Positions 15,552-24,086 of a DNA stretch of 64,000 nucleotides are shown here, one piece after another. The DNA comes from Kribbella kalugense. GTDB taxonomy: Bacteria; Actinomycetota; Actinomycetes; Propionibacteriales; Kribbellaceae. The position numbers and the translations under genes are program-made. The stretch's first letter is position 1, and the number at the start of each line of letters is the position of its first letter. The notes below the pieces were generated by a model. That model ran no database searches. It was not told the origin of the DNA and saw only the letters and a program-made list of their open reading frames with translations. The stretch spans positions 2,606,971 to 2,670,970 of the forward strand of contig NZ_SODF01000002.1 in assembly GCF_004365875.1 (NCBI RefSeq). Reading direction: 5' to 3'.

Positions 15552-17825
15552 TCACCGACGTGTGCTCGACGGCGGGATCTGAGCCGTGTCGGTGTCCTCG
15601 CGACCGCCCAGCCGGGCGTGGACGGTGATCGTGTTGTTCGAGCCGTTGCCGGGCAGCCACGCGTTCCACTCGGAGTTGAGCGGCTTCTTGTAGTTGTTCG
15701 TCCAGCAGGTCGCGCGGCGGATGTCGCTGGTCCGCTCACACGTCCAGCCCAGGTCGTACGACGGCAGGAACCACAGGTTGCGTCCCCACGAGATGTCCAG
15801 GGTCACCTTCCGGCCCTGGGCGCCGTTGACCTGCAGGAACCGGTTGTAGACGAACGGGTTCGGGTCGTTGTGCGGCGTCGGTGTGAGGATCTGCAGCAGC
15901 GACTCGTCCGATTGCACGGCCGGCAGCACCTCGGAGTCGGTGTCGCTGACCAGATCGGCCTGCGCCGCCACCGTGAACGTCCGCGCGGCCGCCGACGAGT
16001 CGTCCGGTACGTCGAAGTTCGCCGGCAGCGAGGCTGGTTTCGCCGGGTTCGCCGCCGTGCACGTCTTCGTCTTGCTCGAGCACTTCCAGCCGGCCGGGTT
16101 GGCCGCGATCGGCCACTCCAGCTCCGAGCCGTAGCTGAGCTTCAGCGTCACGCTGGTCCGGTCGGTGCGCGGGGCAACGCTGATGATCCGGTGGTGGACA
16201 TCCGGGTCGGCCTTGCCGGCGACGATCTTCAGCAGGTTCTCGTCGGTGCTCGGCTGGGCCAGCACGGTCGCCGAGTCGTCGTCGTACAGCCGGCCGGACT
16301 TGGCCGAGACGGTGAACGTCCGGTCCGCGGCCGAGCCGCCGGTCGGGCCGTCGAAGGTGACCGCCATCGGCGCCGGAGCGGCCGGATTGGTCGCCGTACA
16401 CATGTCAGCCGCCGCGTTGCAGGTCCAGCCCGGCGGGTTGCCGTTCATCGGCCACTCGAGCTCGGCGCCGTACTTGAGCCCGATCATCACCGGGTTGGTG
16501 TTCCCGGCCGGAGTCGTGATCGTGATCGTGAACCGGATCCCACCCGCGGCCGCTGATCGGGTCTCCTGGAAGGCAGGGCTGCCGCCGCCGCTCGGAATGC
16601 TGATCTTCACCAGACCCTCGTCGAGGACCGGAGTGGTCGGCGTCGGCTTCGTCGGAGTCGGCGTGCTGGGAGGCGGTGTCGGGACGACGGGCGTCGGGGT
16701 AGGCGTCACGGTCGGCTGCGTCGGCGCGGTCGTGGGTGCCGTGGTCGGGGCCGTTGTCGGGTTGGACGCCGGCGGCTTGGCCGACGGGGGTTTCGCGGAC
16801 GGCGGGTTGACCGGCGGCACGGTCGGCTTCTGCGCCGGCGGCTGCGTCGGGCTCGACGCCGGCGGCTTCTCGATCGCCGCCGGGGGAGTGTCGTTACCGG
16901 TCAGCGCCATCGCGGCGAGTACGGCGGCGATCGCGACGACCACCACCGCGCCGCCGGCGACTGCCGTCCGGGTGCTGTTCTCGGTGACCTTGCGCCAGCC
17001 GGTGATGACGAACCCGACCAGTCCGACCTTCGCGCCGGACGCGGCGGCCAGGTAGCCGATGCCCGCAGTACCGAGCAGGGCCGGGGCGAGCAGTGCCGGC
17101 AGCGCACTGTTGACCTCGACGAGCTCGAGGTAGACCGCGGTGCATTTCGCGCAGTCGTCCATGTGCTCGCGGACGTTCCGGTTCTCGCGCTTGGTCAGGC
17201 CGCCGCGGACGTAGGCGCCGAGGCGCTCGGTCGTCCAGCGGCAACGGTCTCCGGCGACATCGGCCAGGTGCTGCTGCAGGTACGCCTGCCGCAGACCCTC
17301 ACGGGCTCGGTAGGCGAGGGCGGACACGCCGTTCGCGGTCAGGCCGAGCAGGGGAGCGATCGCGGCCGGCTTCTCACCCTCGACCTCGGTGTGCCAGAGC
17401 ACGGCCTGCCAGCGCTCGGGCAAGCTGGCGAACGCCTTGGCCGCCGCACCGCTCTCGAACCCGGTGACGGTCGGGTCGTCGAAGGTCTCCGGCTCCCGCT
17501 CGTACGACGCGATGTCGTCGGTGGTCTGCACCTTCTTACCGGACCGGATCCGGTCGACGTGCACCCGCCGTACCGTCGTCAGCAGGTAGGCGCGGAACGA
17601 GATGTCGGGACCGCCACCGGCCCGGAGCGCGTCCAGGACCTTGGCGAACGCGTCACTGGCGAGGTCGTCGGCGTCGTTGACCGGGACCAGCTGACGGGCC
17701 ATCCGCTCGGCGGCGTGGTGGTGCCGCGCGTAGAGCTCGCCGTACGCCTCCAGGTCGCCGTTGCGAACGCGCGCGATCAGTTCGGCATCGCTCGCAACAT
17801 CCGGCTGGCCTTCCGGCGTCTCCAT
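15552..17825 (-). CDS. ECF sigma factor with fused zinc-finger, TM and extracytoplasmic domains
   Basis: A 757-residue fusion. Sigma region 2 covers about residues 13-95 (DADDLASDAFAKVL, SFRAYLLTTVRRVHVD) and region 4 about 130-182. A zinc-finger anti-sigma-like motif H221-x3-C225-x2-C228 (REHMDDCAKC) follows, then hydrophobic segments near 243-262 and 290-310. A Pro/Thr-rich spacer covers 311-400. Three extracytoplasmic beta-type modules follow (about 405-510, 515-620 and 630-757), each with a GWxC...C pair. The layout matches ECF families with long C-terminal extensions described in actinobacteria (such as ECF52). The sigma part would be held at the membrane until a signal releases it. The gene lies upstream of the T-box leader on the same strand. 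Confidence 0.85.
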   Translation of the reverse strand: METPEGQPDVASDAELIARVRNGDLEAYGELYARHHHAAERMARQLVPVNDADDLASDAFAKVLDALRAGGGPDISFRAYLLTTVRRVHVDRIRSGKKVQTTDDIASYEREPETFDDPTVTGFESGAAAKAFASLPERWQAVLWHTEVEGEKPAAIAPLLGLTANGVSALAYRAREGLRQAYLQQHLADVAGDRCRWTTERLGAYVRGGLTKRENRNVREHMDDCAKCTAVYLELVEVNSALPALLAPALLGTAGIGYLAAASGAKVGLVGFVITGWRKVTENSTRTAVAGGAVVVVAIAAVLAAMALTGNDTPPAAIEKPPASSPTQPPAQKPTVPPVNPPSAKPPSAKPPASNPTTAPTTAPTTAPTQPTVTPTPTPVVPTPPPSTPTPTKPTPTTPVLDEGLVKISIPSGGGSPAFQETRSAAAGGIRFTITITTPAGNTNPVMIGLKYGAELEWPMNGNPPGWTCNAAADMCTATNPAAPAPMAVTFDGPTGGSAADRTFTVSAKSGRLYDDDSATVLAQPSTDENLLKIVAGKADPDVHHRIISVAPRTDRTSVTLKLSYGSELEWPIAANPAGWKCSSKTKTCTAANPAKPASLPANFDVPDDSSAAARTFTVAAQADLVSDTDSEVLPAVQSDESLLQILTPTPHNDPNPFVYNRFLQVNGAQGRKVTLDISWGRNLWFLPSYDLGWTCERTSDIRRATCWTNNYKKPLNSEWNAWLPGNGSNNTITVHARLGGREDTDTAQIPPSSTRR

Positions 17826-17856
17826 CGATCTCCCCGTGGGTTCTGACTATCTGTGC

Positions 17857-17885
17857 AGCAACGTGACGGTCCGTCACTTTGTTGC
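17857..17885. repeat. Inverted repeat upstream of the fused sigma factor
   Basis: GTGACG-GTC-CGTCAC (17863-17877) is nested inside GCAAC/GTTGC (17857-17861 and 17881-17885). It lies 32 bases before the sigma-factor start, within the 267-base divergent intergenic region. It could be an operator for this gene or for the gene at 18093. No other feature is clear in the region. Confidence 0.4.
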
Positions 17886-18092
17886 CGGAGACAAGGCTCC
17901 CACGTGAGACGGATTCTCGCACTATCCCTGACGCGGAACTGTGCTCCTTCTCTGACGAGATGACCAGCCTGGAAGTTACGCGAAAAAACTTCTGCGAATC
18001 CGCGTCATGAACCGCGTCACCGGCTGTCTCTTCGGCGTACGACGCTTCCGGCCGACCGGTCGGGAGACTGACGGGGCTATTCGAGGAGGGCC

Positions 18093-18917
18093 ATGTCGCT
18101 GTTCGCGGACATCCGCAGACGGCTAGACCTGCGTCCGGCCAAGTCCCTGAACCTGGCGGGGTCGCCCGCCCGGACCCGGCCGGAAGCGTCGTCGAACCAG
18201 AACTCACCCGAGCTTCCGCGCGGCCGGAGGGAGCCGCACGGCACAGCTGGCATCGACCACAGCGCCTATCTCGCGATCGCCGAGGCGCTGACGGACGGAG
18301 CCGATGTCGTGCCTGCATCGGACGAGGTCGGCCGCCGGTTGGCGGCCGACGGAGTCTCGCTGGTGGAGGCACTTGATGGGCTGAGTGCGCTGTACCGCTC
18401 GATCGCCGGGGGCGAGCCGGCTTTCACCGCGGTACGCGCACTCAGTTCCAGCTGGGCCGAAGCATCCCTCGTCTACCTGCACTCGCTGTCCTGCGAGGAC
18501 CCGCTGACCGGGCTGTCCAGCCTGGCGCACCTGCGGTCCCGGCTCGGAGAGCTCTACCGAGAGGCGGAGTTCCGTGGAACTTCCGTACCGCAAACCCACG
18601 CACTGGTGGTTGTCGAGCCGCTCCATCCCGCGGGGACGTCGGCGTTCGACCGCGAGCTCCGGCTTGTCGACATCGCGGAATGCCTTCGGATCGTCTTCAG
18701 CGGCGGTGACGTACTGGGCCGCGTCGGCTCACGTCGCGCGGCGGCGCTCGTCGGCCGCGAGCCGAACCTGCCGGAGCAGGTCGCGACGGTACGAGCCCTG
18801 ATCACCCAGTGGCGGCTGGACACCGACGTACCCCAGCTGGCCCGGACCTGGATCGAAGGTCTCCCGGGCAGTGACGAGATGGCCGGGAGGTTGCTCGACG
18901 AGCTGGCCAGACCTTAG
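18093..18917 (+). CDS. Degenerate GGDEF-domain protein
   Basis: A 274-residue cytosolic protein. DPLTGLSSLAHLRSRLGELYREA (about residues 137-159) is the conserved opening of a GGDEF domain. The aligned active-site stretch GDVLGRVGSRRAAALVG shows GSRRA where GGDEF is expected, so it cannot be a normal diguanylate cyclase. The first 60 residues are low-complexity and charged. It may bind c-di-GMP or GTP, or act as a protein-protein module. A GAGGAGG site precedes the ATG. It is divergent from the fused sigma factor and convergent with the MFS gene. Confidence 0.65.
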   Translation: MSLFADIRRRLDLRPAKSLNLAGSPARTRPEASSNQNSPELPRGRREPHGTAGIDHSAYLAIAEALTDGADVVPASDEVGRRLAADGVSLVEALDGLSALYRSIAGGEPAFTAVRALSSSWAEASLVYLHSLSCEDPLTGLSSLAHLRSRLGELYREAEFRGTSVPQTHALVVVEPLHPAGTSAFDRELRLVDIAECLRIVFSGGDVLGRVGSRRAAALVGREPNLPEQVATVRALITQWRLDTDVPQLARTWIEGLPGSDEMAGRLLDELARP

Positions 18918-18921
18918 GACC

Positions 18922-19005
18922 TGCGTCCGGACGCCAACAGGGGGGCGGCCGGACGCACTACACCGGCGGCGGATCGCCTAACACGGGGTGGGCGATCCGT
19001 CGCCG
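18922..19005. terminator. Two hairpins between convergent genes
   Basis: TGCGTCCGG (18922-18930) pairs with CCGGACGCA (18949-18957). A second, 15-bp stem with one G-U pair joins 18964-18978 to 18991-19005 across a 12-base loop. Together they would stop transcription arriving from either side. Confidence 0.7.
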
Positions 19006-19016
19006 CTTGTCCAAAT

Positions 19017-20777
19017 TCAGGCTTCGCGTACGGCGGTTGCCGGCAGCGGAGCCGGCTCCGGCAGCGGTGACCCGTCCGGCTCGGTGTGGATGTAGCGCGG
19101 GCCGCGGAAGAGCGAGGCGGCGGCGCCCACCAGCGACATCCCGATGGCGACCGCGAACACGATCACCAGACCGTGGTGGAACGGGCCGGAGATGAGCTGG
19201 GGGAAGAACTCCTTGCTGGTCAGCGTGCCCAGGTCGGCGCCCTTGATGGCCGAGGCCGGCACCGAGCCGAGCGCCGTACCGATCGGGTTGTAGCCGAGGA
19301 ACGCGGCGAACAGGCTGCCGACCGGCGGCTGGTTGCCGATGCCCGCGGCAACAGCCTGCGGCACTCCATGAGCCTGCAGGCCCTCGGTCAGTGTGCGCGG
19401 CAGGGTCGACGCCAGCCCGGCGATCATCATCGTGAAGAAGACGCCGATCGACAGCGACGTACCCGAGTTGAGGAACGTGCCGCGCATCCCGGATGCGGCG
19501 CCCCGGCGGTTGGCCGGCACGCTGCTCATGATGGCGCTCGTGTTCGGAGCCGAGAACAGGCCCGAGCCGATGCCGTTCAGGACCAGCAGGCCGGCGAAGG
19601 CCCAGTAGCTGAAGTCAGTCGGGAGCAGCATCAGTCCGGTAAAGCTCAGCGCGACGACCAGCAAACCGCCGGTCGCCAGGCTGCGGGCGCCGATTCGGTC
19701 GGAGAAGTAGCCCGACAGCGGTCCGGCGATGAGGAATGCGATGGTCAGCGGAAGCAGGTAGATGCCGGCCCATAGCGGCGTACTGGAGAAGCTGTAGCCG
19801 TGTAGCGGCAGCCAGATTCCCTGCAGCCAGATGATCAGCATGAACTGCAGACCGCCACGGCTGATCGCGGACAGCAGACCGGCGAAGTTCCCCGCCGAGA
19901 ATGCCTGGATCCGGAACAGCGACATGTCGAACATCGGGTCCTTGATGTGCGCCTCGACCACGCAGAACGCCACCAGCAAGGCGACGCCGGTGCCCAGCCC
20001 GGTCAGTACCCACGGACTGGTCCAGCCCATGTCATGACCGCCGTACGGCTGGATCCCGTAGGTGATCGCGACCAGGACCGCGGTCAGCCCGACCGCGAAC
20101 AACCCGTTGCCCCACCAGTCGATCCGGGCCGTGGTGCGGGTGCTCGTCTCGCGCAGGCTGCGGTACGACCACACCGTGCCGAGGAGGCCGAACGGGACTG
20201 AGACGAAGAACACCAGCCGCCAGTCAACCGGCGCGAGTACGCCGCCGACGATCAGGCCGATGAACGAGCCGCCGATCGCGGCGACCTGATTGATGCCGAG
20301 GGCAAAGCCGCGGCGATCCGCCGGGAACGCGTCGGTCAGGATCGCCGTCGAGTTGGCGAACAGCATCGCGGCTCCGACCCCTTGCACGAGTCGCCAGAGG
20401 ATCAGCCACATCGCGCCACTGCCTTGGGTCAGCGGGTCGAACACGAGCGCCACCGACCCGATCGTGAAGACGGTGAAGCCGAGGTTGTAGATCTTCACCC
20501 GGCCGTAGATGTCGCCGAGCCGGCCCAGCGTCACGACCAGAACCGCGGTCACGACCAGGAAGCCCATCAGCATCCACAACAGGTAGCTGACGTTGCCCGG
20601 TCGGAGCGGGTCGAGCTTGATACCGCGAAAGATGTCGGGCAGCGAGATGATCACGATCGACGAGTTGATCGTCGCCATCAGCACACCGAGCGTCGTGTTG
20701 GACAGCGCCACCCATTTGTACCGCGGGTCATCCCGCTCGACCGCGAACCGGGCTGCCGACTTGTCGCCTGAACTCAC
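19017..20777 (-). CDS. MFS drug/H+ antiporter, DHA2 (14-TMS) type
   Basis: A 586-residue integral membrane transporter. The opening helix is TTLGVLMATINSSIVIISLPDIF. GRLGDIYGRVKIYNLGF is the MFS motif A and WRLVQGVGAAMLFANSTAI matches motif C-like segments of the DHA2/EmrB group. About 14 hydrophobic segments are present. The GTG start is preceded by GGGGAG at six bases. It is the third gene of a unit with marR and usp, and has its own candidate promoter and palindromic operator 40 bases upstream. Substrate unknown; drug or metabolite export is likely. Confidence 0.87.
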   Translation of the reverse strand: MSSGDKSAARFAVERDDPRYKWVALSNTTLGVLMATINSSIVIISLPDIFRGIKLDPLRPGNVSYLLWMLMGFLVVTAVLVVTLGRLGDIYGRVKIYNLGFTVFTIGSVALVFDPLTQGSGAMWLILWRLVQGVGAAMLFANSTAILTDAFPADRRGFALGINQVAAIGGSFIGLIVGGVLAPVDWRLVFFVSVPFGLLGTVWSYRSLRETSTRTTARIDWWGNGLFAVGLTAVLVAITYGIQPYGGHDMGWTSPWVLTGLGTGVALLVAFCVVEAHIKDPMFDMSLFRIQAFSAGNFAGLLSAISRGGLQFMLIIWLQGIWLPLHGYSFSSTPLWAGIYLLPLTIAFLIAGPLSGYFSDRIGARSLATGGLLVVALSFTGLMLLPTDFSYWAFAGLLVLNGIGSGLFSAPNTSAIMSSVPANRRGAASGMRGTFLNSGTSLSIGVFFTMMIAGLASTLPRTLTEGLQAHGVPQAVAAGIGNQPPVGSLFAAFLGYNPIGTALGSVPASAIKGADLGTLTSKEFFPQLISGPFHHGLVIVFAVAIGMSLVGAAASLFRGPRYIHTEPDGSPLPEPAPLPATAVREA

Positions 20778-20804
20778 AGCACTCTCCCCAGGAGACGTGA
20801 TTTG

Positions 20805-20823
20805 CTTAGCAAAGCTAAGTATA
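20805..20823 (-). promoter_or_regulatory. Palindromic operator over a -10 element (MFS promoter)
   Basis: CTTAGC-AAA-GCTAAG (20805-20819) is a perfect inverted repeat abutting TATACT (minus strand, 20818-20823), a good -10 hexamer. A repressor bound here would block the MFS gene. The MarR protein encoded two genes upstream is the obvious candidate (inference). Confidence 0.6.
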
Positions 20824-20857
20824 TCTCGCTACCGGAGGCGCTCCTCCGCCGGGCCGC

Positions 20858-21337
20858 TCAGGGCACGACTACGACGACCGGGGCGTCCTTGCGGCAGGTC
20901 AGGCGGTGGCCGAGGGAGCCGGTCAGGCGGTGCCAGATCTTGGCCGAGCGGCCGACCACGATCAGGTGGGCGTCGACGGAGCGGGCGATGTCGGTCAGGG
21001 TGGCGGTGGCGTCGCCGTACTCGCTGACGAAGCTGAGCGGTACGCCGGCGTCGCGGGCGCGGCCTACCGCTGCCGCCTCGATCTCGTCGGCGATCTCGTG
21101 CCTGGTGTTCTCGGCGCCGACGTAGTCGTACGGGACGCCGAGGGCGACGGCCGGCTCGGAGTACGGCATGACGTAGACCGCGACCAGGCGGCCGTGAGTA
21201 CGCAGTGCTTCTCCTGCTGCCCACGCGAACGCGTCCCAGCCCGTGGCCGAACCGTCGATTCCGACGACGATCGCCGGGAGCCCGGCGGCCTGGTTCTGGG
21301 AGAGCTGAGCTCGACGGGCTTCTGCGTCGTAGTTCAT
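20858..21337 (-). CDS. Universal stress protein (UspA family)
   Basis: A single-domain, 159-residue Usp. The N-terminal strand is PAIVVGIDGSATGWDAFAWA. The C-terminal nucleotide-binding signature GRSAKIWHRLTGSLGHRL follows the G-x9-G-S pattern of ATP-binding Usp proteins (canonical G-x2-G-x9-G-S/T, with the second Gly replaced). It overlaps the marR stop by four bases (ATGA), so the two are translationally coupled. Confidence 0.88.
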   Translation of the reverse strand: MNYDAEARRAQLSQNQAAGLPAIVVGIDGSATGWDAFAWAAGEALRTHGRLVAVYVMPYSEPAVALGVPYDYVGAENTRHEIADEIEAAAVGRARDAGVPLSFVSEYGDATATLTDIARSVDAHLIVVGRSAKIWHRLTGSLGHRLTCRKDAPVVVVVP

Positions 21338-21795
21338 CTGGTCACCTTCTTAGGCAACGGAGTACGGCTGTCCTGGTTTTCGTCGGCAAGCTCGGCCAGG
21401 CGGAGCAGCGCCGGCAAGGCAGCCTCGAGCGCTTCGGCGTCCTGGTCGTCGAGCTTGCCGATCAGTTCGGTCAGCGTCGACGCGCTCGCGGTGCGCATCG
21501 CGCGAAGCTGCTGACTTCCGGCGTTGGTGACGGCGACCAGGACGACGCGGGCGTCGGCGGGATCGCGGCGACGCTCGGCGAGGCCGAGGTCGGTCAACTG
21601 GGTCACGAGTGCCGTCATCGACGGCTGGGTAACTTCCTCGCTGACGGCCAGGTCGGTCAGCCGCCGTGGACCGGTGCGCTCCAGCGTGGACAGCACGGAG
21701 GCGGCGGTCAGGCTCAGGGTGCGGTCCCGGCGCCGGATCGCGACAGCGGCCAGGCCGAAGAGCGCCTCACCCACCGCGACACTGCCTGTGGTCAT
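21334..21795 (-). CDS. MarR-family transcriptional regulator
   Basis: A 153-residue winged-helix regulator. LSLTAASVLSTLERTGPRRLTDLAVSEEVTQPSMTALVTQLTDLGLAERRRDPADARVVLVAVT is the classic MarR helix-turn-helix and wing, with the DxR pair in the wing. The ATG lies six bases after a TATACT element, so the mRNA is probably leaderless. The operon continues to usp and the MFS exporter, the common arrangement for a MarR-controlled efflux unit. Confidence 0.9.
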   Translation of the reverse strand: MTTGSVAVGEALFGLAAVAIRRRDRTLSLTAASVLSTLERTGPRRLTDLAVSEEVTQPSMTALVTQLTDLGLAERRRDPADARVVLVAVTNAGSQQLRAMRTASASTLTELIGKLDDQDAEALEAALPALLRLAELADENQDSRTPLPKKVTR

Positions 21796-21801
21796 GCAGG
21801 A

Positions 21802-21827
21802 AGTATAGCCCCATCTATATAGCTTCG
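21802..21827 (-). promoter_or_regulatory. marR promoter with possible operator
   Basis: TATACT (21802-21807) gives a start of transcription at or next to the marR ATG. The self-complementary CTATATAG (21814-21821) just upstream repeats the TATAG motif and could be a binding site for autoregulation. No good -35 is seen. Confidence 0.5.
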
Positions 21828-21872
21828 GTTATGAATCACCTTTTGTCGGTGCGGATCGTTAGGCTGGTCAGC

Positions 21873-22673
21873 GTGTGCGGTAGATATGCGTCCAGCCGGG
21901 ACCCGTCCGATCTCGTCGAGGAGTTCGAGATCGAGTCGGGCAACGTGCGTGAGTCCGTCGAGGAGCTTCCGGACAACTACAACGTCGCGCCGACCGACCA
22001 GGTGATCGCCGTGGTCGAGCGGAAGAACCGGGAAGTGCCGGACGAGACGGTCCGCAAGCTGACCACGGTCAAGTGGGGTCTGGTGCCGTCGTGGGCGAAG
22101 GACACCACGATCGGCTCGCGGCTGATCAACGCCCGGATGGAGACGGTGGCGGAGAAGCCGGCGTTCAAGAAGGCGTTCGCCACCCGGCGCTGCATCCTGC
22201 CCGCCGACGGGTACTACGAGTGGTACACCGCCGAGGAGAAGGTGAACGGCAAGCCGGTCAAGCAGCCGTACTTCATTCACCCGCCGGACGGCAGCGTCCT
22301 GGCGATGGCCGGGCTGTACGAGATCTGGCGGGACAAGTCGGTCCAGGATGCCGACAAGGACGAGGCCTGGCTGTGGACCTGCACGGTCCTGACCACGTCG
22401 GCGACCGACGACCTCGGCCGCATCCACGACCGGATGCCGCTGCTGGTCGAGCGCGAGCGGTACGACGCCTGGCTCGACCCGCTGTCCTCGGATCCGGACG
22501 AGCTGCTGGAGCTACTGGTCCCGGCTGCCCCCGGTCGGTTGGAGGCGTACGCCGTCTCGAAGGCGGTCAGCTCGGTCAAGAACAACGGCCCGCACCTGGT
22601 CGATCCACTGCCGCCCGACGGCGCCGATCCGATCGACAAGCCGCCCGCGCCGGAGGAGACCACGCTCTTCTGA
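21873..22673 (+). CDS. SRAP/YedK (HMCES-like) abasic-site processing protein
   Basis: A 266-residue protein that should crosslink to abasic sites in single-stranded DNA through the N-terminal Cys. The GTG at 21873 is followed directly by a Cys codon, giving the required exposed Cys2 in the CGRYASS opening. NYNVAPT, NARMETVAEKPAFKKAF, RRCILPADGYYEW and RIHDRMPLL are the conserved SRAP motifs with the catalytic Asn, Glu and His residues. Upstream in-frame codons would bury Cys2 and are rejected. The M. tuberculosis equivalent (Rv3226c) also lies near aroA and sigH. It is divergent from marR. Confidence 0.93.
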   Translation: MCGRYASSRDPSDLVEEFEIESGNVRESVEELPDNYNVAPTDQVIAVVERKNREVPDETVRKLTTVKWGLVPSWAKDTTIGSRLINARMETVAEKPAFKKAFATRRCILPADGYYEWYTAEEKVNGKPVKQPYFIHPPDGSVLAMAGLYEIWRDKSVQDADKDEAWLWTCTVLTTSATDDLGRIHDRMPLLVERERYDAWLDPLSSDPDELLELLVPAAPGRLEAYAVSKAVSSVKNNGPHLVDPLPPDGADPIDKPPAPEETTLF

Positions 22674-22709
22674 GTTTCCTGCCCACTCTTTCCCGGTCCT
22701 GATGACAGG

Positions 22710-23351
22710 ATGGGGCGGGTGACCGACGAACGGATTGTGGGGACGCCGCACGGAGAGGCCCGGATCGTGGCACACCGGGCCCGCCGCCCGGTGGCGACGC
22801 TGGCCCTCGGTCATGGAGCCGGGGGCGGGATCGAGTCGGGTGACCTGGCCGCGCTGGCCGGCCGGCTGCCGAAGCAGGACATGAACGTGTTCCTGATCGA
22901 GCAGCCCTGGCGCCGCGCCGGTCGCAAGCTCGCCCCGGCGCCGAAGGTGCTCGACGAGGCCTGGATCGCGATCATCGGGCAGTTGCGGGTCCGCACGCCG
23001 CTGGTGATCGGCGGCCGGAGTGCGGGCGCGCGGGTGGCCTGCCGGACCGCGAGCAGCCTGGGGGCTTCCGGCGTACTCGCGCTGTCGTTCCCGCTGCACG
23101 CGCCCGGGAAGCCGGAGAAGTCGCGGGTCGACGAGCTGCAGGGGACCGGGTTGCCGACGTTGGTCGTGCAGGGGGAGCGGGATCCGTTCGGTACGCCGGA
23201 GGAGTTTCCGCCGATGACGGAGATGGCCGTCGTACCGGATGGCGACCATGCCTTCAAGATGCCGAAGCGGGCCGAGCTGGATCAGCAGGAGGCGTACGAC
23301 CTGCTGGTCGAGGCCGTGTTCGAGTGGGTCGTCCGCGAGGTGTCCGGATAA
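22710..23351 (+). CDS. Alpha/beta hydrolase, KANL3/Tex30-like
   Basis: A 213-residue small alpha/beta hydrolase. LALGHGAGGG forms the oxyanion region, GGRSAGARVA carries the nucleophile Ser, LVVQGERDPFG the acid, and DHAF the His. This set is typical of the dienelactone-hydrolase-like KANL3/Tex30 subgroup; the substrate is unknown. It lies just upstream of the sigR promoter. Confidence 0.85.
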   Translation: MGRVTDERIVGTPHGEARIVAHRARRPVATLALGHGAGGGIESGDLAALAGRLPKQDMNVFLIEQPWRRAGRKLAPAPKVLDEAWIAIIGQLRVRTPLVIGGRSAGARVACRTASSLGASGVLALSFPLHAPGKPEKSRVDELQGTGLPTLVVQGERDPFGTPEEFPPMTEMAVVPDGDHAFKMPKRAELDQQEAYDLLVEAVFEWVVREVSG

Positions 23352-23364
23352 CGGTCGGTGTACG

Positions 23365-23390
23365 GGAATGGCTCCGTTGCCAGGCGTGTT
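23365..23390 (+). promoter_or_regulatory. SigR-type autoregulatory promoter
   Basis: GGAAT (23365-23369), an 18-base spacer and GTT (23388-23390) match the Streptomyces sigma-R / mycobacterial SigH consensus GGAAT-N18-GTT exactly. It precedes sigR by 73 bases, as expected for thiol-stress autoinduction. Confidence 0.82.
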
Positions 23391-23462
23391 GTGACGAACA
23401 TGATGGCGACGAGAGAGGCTCCGGCGAGGACTACTGGGAAGACCCCGGTATTCTCGATCACG

Positions 23463-24086
23463 ATGCCGACTCCCACCACGACCGAGACACCCGAGCAGCG
23501 GACCGCGCGCTTCGAGCGCGAGGCGCTGCCGTTCCTGGATCAGATGTACGCCGCGGCGATGCGGATGACCCGTAATCCGTCCGACGCCGAGGACCTGGTC
23601 CAGGACACCTTCGCGAAGGCGTACAGCTCGTTCCACCAGTTCACGCCGGGCACCAACCTCAAGGCGTGGCTGTACCGGATCCTGACGAACACGTTCATCA
23701 ACGGCTACCGGAAGCGCCAGCGCCAACCGACGCAGTCGCCCACCGAGGAGATCGAGGACTGGCAGCTCACTGCTGCCGAGTCGCACACTCCCGGTGGGCT
23801 GAAGTCGGCCGAAGCCGTTGCTCTCGAACACCTGCCCGACTCCGACGTGAAGTCGGCCCTGCAGTCGATCCCGGAGGACTTCCGGCTGGCTGTGTACCTG
23901 GCCGACGTCGAGGGCTTTGCGTACAAGGAGATCGCCGAGATCATGGGTACGCCGGTCGGCACCGTGATGTCGCGGCTGCACCGCGGCCGGCGGCAGTTGC
24001 GTGACCTGCTCGGCGACTACGCCCGGGATCGCGGTCTGATCCCGGACGAGAGCACGGATGAGACCGTGGAGAAGGAGGAGTCGTGA
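23463..24086 (+). CDS. sigR: ECF sigma factor SigR/SigH (thiol-oxidative stress)
   Basis: A 207-residue group ECF12 sigma factor. Region 2 contains MTRNPSDAEDLVQDTFAKAY and FKAWLYR-like NLKAWLYRILTNTFINGYRKRQR; region 4 contains AYKEIAEIMGTPVGTVMSRLHRGRRQL. It would drive thioredoxin, protease and thiol genes when RsrA is oxidised. The gene overlaps rsrA by four bases. In-frame Met codons at 23400 and 23403 lie directly after the SigR-type promoter and could start an N-terminally extended form. Confidence 0.93.
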   Translation: MPTPTTTETPEQRTARFEREALPFLDQMYAAAMRMTRNPSDAEDLVQDTFAKAYSSFHQFTPGTNLKAWLYRILTNTFINGYRKRQRQPTQSPTEEIEDWQLTAAESHTPGGLKSAEAVALEHLPDSDVKSALQSIPEDFRLAVYLADVEGFAYKEIAEIMGTPVGTVMSRLHRGRRQLRDLLGDYARDRGLIPDESTDETVEKEES

